From: JAKVBH01 sp049800955
Lineage (GTDB): Bacteria; Pseudomonadota; Alphaproteobacteria; Rhodobacterales; Rhodobacteraceae
Assembly: GCF_049800955.1 (NCBI RefSeq)
Contig: NZ_JBNAGA010000001.1
Location: forward strand, 1,302,001 to 1,366,000
Direction: 5' to 3'
Length of the DNA: 64,000 bases
Made by a program: the position numbers and the translations under genes. The notes below the pieces were generated by a model. The model searched no databases, was not told where the DNA came from, and saw only the letters and a program-made list of their open reading frames with translations. Shown here piece after piece: positions 59,949-64,000 of the stretch; positions within the stretch are counted from its first letter, which is position 1; each line of letters starts with the position of its first letter.

Positions 59949-61105
59949 TGGCTCTCACTTTCCGGGCCCTTGGCCTCTGTTTGTTGGACTTCGACGGCCG
60001 CGGCGGCAATTCGCGCCGCCATCCGGTCACCCATGCCCGAGGAGGCCAGCTGGCTGGCCAGCTTGACCGCGGCCGAGACGCCCGTGGCATCTGCAGAGCC
60101 GTGGCTCTTCACGACCGTGCCGTTGAGGCCCAGAAACACACCGCCATTGACGCGGCGCGGATCAATGCGCTTCTTGAGGCGGCGCAGCGAGGTCAGCGCG
60201 AGCAGTGAGGCCAGCCGCGACAGGGGCGTGTAGGCAAAGGCCTCGCGCAGGAAATCCCCGATGAGCGAGGCCGTGCCTTCGCCCGTCTTGAGCGCGATAT
60301 TGCCGGTAAACCCATCGGTCACGATCACATCGCAACGATCGCCGGGGATATCGCCGCCTTCAACGAAGCCTACGAAATCATATTTGCCCGCATCGGTGCG
60401 TGCTGCGATCAGATCATGGGCTTCCTTCAGCTCGGCCCGGCCCTTGTGCTCCTCCGTGCCCACATTGAGCAGGCCAATGCGCGGGCGGGGCAGGCCCATG
60501 CCATTGCGCGCGTAAGACGCGCCCATCAAAGCATATTGCACCAGATCCTGCGCATCGGCGCGAATATCCGCGCCAACATCGAGCATCACGTTGAAGCCTT
60601 GGCGGTTGCGCGAGGGCCACAAAACGGCAATCGCAGGCCGCGCCACACCGGGCAGCTTGCGCAACCGCACCATGGAGACCGCCATGAGCGCGCCGGTATT
60701 GCCACAAGAGACAGCCACCTTGGCCTCGCCCGCGCGCACCGCCTCAATGGCCGACCACATGGAGGTGTCCTTGCCATGGCGCATCACCTGGCTGGGCTTG
60801 TCCTCCATGGACACCACGCCGGCCGCCTCGCGCAGCTCGCAAATCTCCGACAGCCCGCGCTTGCGGGCCAGAAGGGGGCGCAGCTCAGCCACAGGGCCGT
60901 GCAGGATGAAACGCAAATTGGGGTTCTTGTAGGCGGCCTTAGCCAGCCCCTCGACAACAGGCTGCGGACCCTTGTCGCCGCCCATGGCATCCACGGAGAC
61001 AACAACCTGCGCCGTGGCCTCCGCCACACCGGAGCCATCAGACGCAACAACGGCGCGGGCGGGGGAACCGCTCTGCGCCGTCTGTGATGTTCTGGTGGCC
61101 TGCAT
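59945..61105 (-). CDS. plsX: Phosphate acyltransferase PlsX
   Basis: Makes acyl-phosphate from acyl-ACP for PlsY in phospholipid synthesis. 386 residues, with a ~30-residue N-terminal extension ahead of the core VVVSVDAMGGDKGPQPVVEG; the family start may therefore be a GTG near 61006. Other blocks: VSCGNTGALMAVSMVRLRKL, GLLNVGTEEHKG, VIVTDGFTGNIALKTGEGTA and GVFLGLNGTVVKSHG. Between rpmF and fabH in the usual order. Confidence 0.93.
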   Translation of the reverse strand: MQATRTSQTAQSGSPARAVVASDGSGVAEATAQVVVSVDAMGGDKGPQPVVEGLAKAAYKNPNLRFILHGPVAELRPLLARKRGLSEICELREAAGVVSMEDKPSQVMRHGKDTSMWSAIEAVRAGEAKVAVSCGNTGALMAVSMVRLRKLPGVARPAIAVLWPSRNRQGFNVMLDVGADIRADAQDLVQYALMGASYARNGMGLPRPRIGLLNVGTEEHKGRAELKEAHDLIAARTDAGKYDFVGFVEGGDIPGDRCDVIVTDGFTGNIALKTGEGTASLIGDFLREAFAYTPLSRLASLLALTSLRRLKKRIDPRRVNGGVFLGLNGTVVKSHGSADATGVSAAVKLASQLASSGMGDRMAARIAAAAVEVQQTEAKGPESESQ

Positions 61106-61158
61106 GGACGGGCTCTTGCCCCTTCAATCTCGCCGGTGAATACGCCGGTCAGACCAGC

Positions 61159-61365
61159 TTATGCTGCGTCTTCGTCGAGATCAATTTCATCTGCAACCGC
61201 AACGATTTCCTTGTCGGCATAATGGCCACAGGAGGGGCACACGTGATGCGGGCGCTTCAGCTCGCCACAGTTTGTGCATTCATTCGGATTTGCAGCGACC
61301 AATGCATCATGCGCGCGACGGTTGTTGCGGCGCGATTTGGACACTTTGTTCTGTTGGACAGCCAT
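61159..61365 (-). CDS. rpmF: 50S ribosomal protein L32
   Basis: 68-residue ribosomal protein; basic N-terminus (MAVQQNKVSKSRRNNRRAHD) and a four-Cys zinc ribbon (ECTNCGELKRPHHVCPSCGHY). The zinc-type form is intact. First gene of rpmF-plsX-fabH, with the DUF177 gene upstream on the same strand. Confidence 0.96.
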   Translation of the reverse strand: MAVQQNKVSKSRRNNRRAHDALVAANPNECTNCGELKRPHHVCPSCGHYADKEIVAVADEIDLDEDAA

Positions 61366-61543
61366 GTCTCAACCTCGTCTGGGGCGCGGAACATCCAGCC
61401 AAAGCCGAAATGCATGCGCGGGATTCACATTACAAGGGCTGATAATCCCCTTTGAGCCGGGGGCACAAGCCCGAAATTCCATCGGAGGCGCGAACATACA
61501 AAGCTTTTGCCATATGGCAAGGAGATTCGGCGCCTCAGAGTAG

Positions 61544-61618
61544 AGATCAGGGAGCGGGAGATCACGGAGAGCGAGATCAGGGCCGTCGAGATCAGGGCGG
61601 ACGAGATCAGGGCGCTGC
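61544..61618. repeat. 15-base tandem repeat, five copies
   Basis: Five consecutive units of AGATCAGGGCGGACG type: copies begin at 61544, 61559, 61574, 61589 and 61604 with exact 15-base period; AGATCA is invariant. It lies between the DUF177 stop and the rpmF start, i.e. in the rpmF leader/promoter region. Confidence 0.8.
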
Positions 61619-61624
61619 GCAGCC

Positions 61625-62224
61625 CTAGTCGTCCTTGCGCTCCATCTGCGCTTTGAGCGCTGCCAAACCCGCAAAGGGTTTGACATCCTCGTCCGTGAGC
61701 GGGGCCAGGCCCGGCTCTGTGACCGTGACGGACGCCAGCGCCTCCGCACCATCGGTGCGCGGGAAGTCCGGCGCCTCCAGCGCCAGCGCTTCCTGTAGCA
61801 CCACAAAGGGATCGATATGGGTGCCCAATGGCTCCAGCGTATCGTCCTGGGGCATCTCCGTTTCCGACCCCGCCTCCGGCTGCTCCTCCCACCGCGCGAG
61901 ATAGCGCCGCTCGACCGGCGCATCGATCCGCGTGACCACAGGCTCCAACGTGACGACGCAGGCCTGCACGATCGTGGCGCCCAATGTCCCGGTCAGAACC
62001 CAGTCGCGCTTGCCAAAAGCGGCGATCTCCGCCTCAAGGCGCACCTTGCGGATGGCCTCAAACCCCAGATCGCGGGCCAGCGCGGCGCGCGCGGCCTCGT
62101 CCAGCTCAATGGTGACTGCCGTAGGCGCGGCCTGTGACAGGCCCGAGACGGCTTTTGCATAGGCGCTGGGTCCCGCAGGGCGGACGCTGTCGGACGGGGC
62201 ATCAGGAGGGGTCATATCGGGCAT
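61625..62224 (-). CDS. DUF177 (YceD) family protein
   Basis: 199-residue protein of the YceD/DUF177 family, which sits upstream of rpmF in most bacteria and is linked to 23S rRNA accumulation. It contains the conserved VQACVVTLEPVVTRIDAPVE (family Cys and Leu-Glu-Pro) and the acidic DDTLEPLGTHIDPFVVLQEA. Start ATG 62224. The gap to rpmF is 259 bases and contains the 15-base tandem repeat. Confidence 0.85.
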   Translation of the reverse strand: MPDMTPPDAPSDSVRPAGPSAYAKAVSGLSQAAPTAVTIELDEAARAALARDLGFEAIRKVRLEAEIAAFGKRDWVLTGTLGATIVQACVVTLEPVVTRIDAPVERRYLARWEEQPEAGSETEMPQDDTLEPLGTHIDPFVVLQEALALEAPDFPRTDGAEALASVTVTEPGLAPLTDEDVKPFAGLAALKAQMERKDD

Positions 62225-62296
62225 CGCTTGAAAGGTTCATTGCTTGTGGTGTAGTGGTCGTTAAAAGGCAGGGCAGGTCAACGCAAGAGGCACTTC

Positions 62297-62773
62297 ATGG
62301 GCGCGACTACCGCAAGGTTTGGCACGAGAGCACGCATGGCAACATGGGCGCTAGGCCTCATGCTGGCAACAGCAGGCTGCACGGAATCAATCCGCAACCA
62401 TGGCTATCTGCCCGGAGAAGAAGACCTCGCCAATGTTGTTGTGGGCCTCGATACCCGCGATACCGTGGCCGAAACGCTGGGCCCGCCTACCACGGCGGGC
62501 ATCCTTTCGGGCGGTAATTTCTACTATGTCGGCGACAAGGTGCGCAGCTATGCTTGGCAAGCGCCCAAGATCATAGAGCGCGAGATTGTTGCGGTGACGT
62601 TTGATCAGGCCGGTGTGGTCGAGAACGTGACCCGTTACGGGCTGGAGGATGGCCGCGTCGTGCCCATTGTGCGCCGCGTGACCGAGACCTCCGATGGCGA
62701 CATCAGCTTCATCCGCAAGCTCTTCGGCAATATCGGCGGCCTGAGCACGGACGGCCTTTTGGGCAACAACTGA
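62297..62773 (+). CDS. bamE: Outer membrane assembly lipoprotein BamE
   Basis: 158-residue lipoprotein of the SmpA/OmlA (BamE) family, part of the BAM complex that inserts outer-membrane proteins. The lipobox LATAGC is at the end of the signal (residues ~22-27) and LPGEEDLANVVVGLDTRDTV, LGPPTTAGIL and WYY-like NFYYVGDKVR follow the family pattern. Divergent from DUF177, a common pairing in this group. Confidence 0.9.
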   Translation: MGATTARFGTRARMATWALGLMLATAGCTESIRNHGYLPGEEDLANVVVGLDTRDTVAETLGPPTTAGILSGGNFYYVGDKVRSYAWQAPKIIEREIVAVTFDQAGVVENVTRYGLEDGRVVPIVRRVTETSDGDISFIRKLFGNIGGLSTDGLLGNN

Positions 62774-62900
62774 CCCGGACTGTTTGAGCAGACCGCGTCA
62801 GCGCCATATCCGGGCCGCGACCACCGGTCGTGCCCAATGCGCTTGCCCGATCCCGCAGAGCTTCCTAAGCTTGGATCATGTCGCCTTCAGGGCATGATCC

Positions 62901-63641
62901 ATGGATACCGTTTGCATGATTTCCAAAGGCCAATACACCGCCCGGCTTGCCGAGGGCCCACAGGATGTGGCCCGAGCGCAGGCGCTGCGGTTTGCGGCCT
63001 TTCACGGCGGGGTGGGGCGCGATTGCGATGGTTTTGACGCGCGCTGCGATCATCTGCTCGTGGAAGACGCGGGCACACGAGAGCTTGTGTGCACCTGCCG
63101 GATGCTGACGCTGCATAGCGGTGCGGAGATCGACACGAGCTATTCCGCGCAATTCTACGACCTCTCCGCGCTGCATGGTTTCGAGGGGCCGGTCGTCGAG
63201 ATGGGGCGGTTTTGCGTGCATCCGGCATCAAAGGACGGGGACATTCTGCGCGTCGCCTGGGCGGCCCTGACGCAATATGTGGATGCGCGCGGCGTCACGC
63301 TGCTTTTTGGCTGTACCTCCTTTGATGGCACGGAACATGCGCCTTATGACGATGCCTTCGCCGTGCTCAAGGCTCGGCACCTTGCGCCCGCGCGCTGGCT
63401 GCCGCGCATCAAGGCGCCCAACGTCTTTCGCTTCGCCGCGCGGCTGCGCCGCAAGCCGGATGCCAAGCGCGCCATGCAGGTCATGCCGCCGCTGCTGCGC
63501 ACCTATCTCATGATGGGCGGCTGGGTCAGCGATCATGCGGTTGTGGACCCCCAGATGAATACGCTGCACGTCTTTACCGGCGTCGAGATTGGCGCGATCC
63601 CGGATGCGCGCAAGAGACTTCTGCGCGCGGTCGCGGGGTAG
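62901..63641 (+). CDS. olsB: L-ornithine N-alpha-acyltransferase OlsB
   Basis: GNAT-fold enzyme of 246 residues that transfers 3-hydroxyacyl from ACP to ornithine, the first step of ornithine-lipid synthesis. The OlsB pattern is clear: QALRFAAFHGG, DGFDARCDHLLVED, YDLSALHGFEGPVVEMGRFC, VHPASKDGDILRVAWAALTQ and LLFGCTSFDGTEHAPYDDAF. An internal ATG at 62916 is a possible start. No olsA is adjacent on this side. Confidence 0.9.
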   Translation: MDTVCMISKGQYTARLAEGPQDVARAQALRFAAFHGGVGRDCDGFDARCDHLLVEDAGTRELVCTCRMLTLHSGAEIDTSYSAQFYDLSALHGFEGPVVEMGRFCVHPASKDGDILRVAWAALTQYVDARGVTLLFGCTSFDGTEHAPYDDAFAVLKARHLAPARWLPRIKAPNVFRFAARLRRKPDAKRAMQVMPPLLRTYLMMGGWVSDHAVVDPQMNTLHVFTGVEIGAIPDARKRLLRAVAG

Positions 63642-63649
63642 AGGACGGG

Positions 63650-63687
63650 AGCCTCCGGCGGGAGTTTATTTGGCAAGATGAAGTAAC
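63650..63687 (+). repeat. Dispersed intergenic repeat, divergent copy
   Basis: GAGCCTCCGGCGGGAGTTTA followed by TTTGGCAAGATGAAG, starting nine bases after the olsB stop. It shares the TATTTGGCAAGATGAAG-type tail with the other copies but has a shorter stem. Confidence 0.45.
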
Positions 63688-63731
63688 GCCTGCGCTGTTG
63701 CGAAGTGAGCGCGCGCTGCACGGCCTGTCTT

Positions 63732-63779
63732 GGGGGGGCTTTTGTGCGATTTGAGGGGTGTTTCGCACAAATACCCCCC
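63732..63779 (+). promoter_or_regulatory. Long hairpin upstream of the ABC-F gene
   Basis: TTTGTGCGA (63741-63749) pairs with TCGCACAAA (63763-63771), and the flanking G-run (63732-63738) with CCCCCC (63774-63779). About 15 pairs with one small internal loop, ending two bases before a GGAGGAGG ribosome site. No T-run, so not a standard terminator; it may control access to the ribosome site. Confidence 0.5.
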
Positions 63780-63793
63780 TGGAGGAGGCTTCC

Positions 63794-63886
63794 ATGGGAG
63801 CGGGCTCTTTCCTCTTGTCGCGCGCTGCGCTACCTCCCGGGGCATGGCACAGGCACCTCTTCTTCAACTCACCGACATCTCGCTGA
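63794..63886 (+). CDS. Possible 30-residue leader peptide overlapping the ABC-F start
   Basis: An ATG five bases after GGAGGAGG (63781-63788) opens a short frame, MGAGSFLLSRAALPPGAWHR and ten more residues, that stops 41 bases inside the ABC-F gene in another frame. The ribosome site is far stronger than that of the ABC-F start itself (63844), so either the peptide is translated and couples translation, or the site serves the ABC-F gene in some other way. Low certainty. Confidence 0.35.
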   Translation: MGAGSFLLSRAALPPGAWHRHLFFNSPTSR

Positions 63887-64000
63887 CCTTCGGCGGCGAT
63901 CCTGTTTTTGACGCTTTGGATCTGGTGGTCCAGGAGCGAGATCGGGTCGCTCTCGTGGGGCGCAACGGATCGGGAAAGTCTACGCTTCTCAAAGTGATGG
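63844..64000 (+). CDS. ABC-F family ATPase, Uup-like (5' part only)
   Basis: The first 52 residues are seen before the right edge: MAQAPLLQLTDISLTFGGDP, then the Walker A GRNGSGKST near residues 39-47. ABC-F proteins are soluble twin-ATPase factors that act on ribosomes or DNA transactions, not transport. The N-terminal pattern is closest to Uup of alphaproteobacteria. Ribosome site before this ATG is poor; see the leader peptide entry. Confidence 0.8.
   Translation, partial: MAQAPLLQLTDISLTFGGDPVFDALDLVVQERDRVALVGRNGSGKSTLLKVM

Overview
The window looks like chromosomal DNA from a marine Roseobacter-group alphaproteobacterium (Rhodobacteraceae). The evidence is high GC, many ATGA/GTGA-coupled operons, the rpmF-plsX-fabH and ihfA-merR blocks, a dgt-argS-SPOR-nagZ-scpA-scpB block, a long-form dCTP deaminase, an OlsB ornithine-lipid enzyme, a poly-hydroxybutyrate-type bdhA and many TRAP/TTT/ABC uptake systems. 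There is no phage, IS transposase, CRISPR array or rRNA; one tRNA (Pro-GGG) is present.

Layout. 0-4.5 kb: a branched-chain amino acid ABC importer (livK-type binding protein, livG, livF, two small secreted Cys proteins, livH cut by the window edge). 4.6-13.4 kb: a PQQ-type sugar dehydrogenase, a Bcr/CflA drug exporter with a FrnE-type DsbA protein, an acyl-CoA ligase divergent from an XRE-cupin regulator, an arsenate reductase/aquaglyceroporin pair and a YejA-like peptide-binding protein followed by a 48-residue lipoprotein. 13.8-20.5 kb: bdhA, a patatin, a DUF502 membrane protein, the pseudouridine catabolic pair psuK-psuG, a HupE/UreJ protein and xthA.

20.8-23.1 kb holds the most interesting locus. 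A 57-residue peptide gene with two copies of a Met-Met-Ser-Cys-Ser motif is followed by a 363-residue protein that I cannot assign, which is translationally coupled to an EamA/DMT exporter. This has the layout of a small ribosomal-peptide system (precursor, maturation/partner protein, exporter), but no known modification enzyme is recognisable, so function is open.

23.1-34.8 kb is largely core: erpA, dgt, argS, an SPOR protein, nagZ, scpA, scpB, two tiny proteins, a SABATH-type carboxyl methyltransferase (a family best known from plants), dcd, tRNA-Pro, a MerR protein and ihfA. 34.9-58.9 kb appears to be an accessory catabolic region lying between ihfA and fabH, which are normally neighbours. 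It contains (i) a sulfoacetate-type module (CoA ligase, CoA-acylating aldehyde dehydrogenase, TTT importer, LacI regulator, nearby TauE/SafE exporter), (ii) three GntR regulators with clear palindromic operators, an isopropylmalate/tartrate dehydrogenase-like enzyme and an AbrB-family permease, (iii) a two-sided cluster of TRAP importer, BASS-type permease, FAD oxidoreductase, Asp/Glu-racemase-like enzyme, enolase-superfamily enzyme and ThDP enzyme whose substrate I cannot name, and (iv) an orphan membrane protein and a VPLPA-CTERM surface protein. 59-64 kb returns to core: fabH, plsX, rpmF, DUF177, bamE, olsB and the start of an ABC-F ATPase preceded by a hairpin and a possible leader ORF.

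A dispersed intergenic repeat (consensus tail close to TATTTTGGGCCAAAAGAAG, often after a GC hairpin) occurs at least seven times, and in one case supplies the start codon and first residues of a gene.
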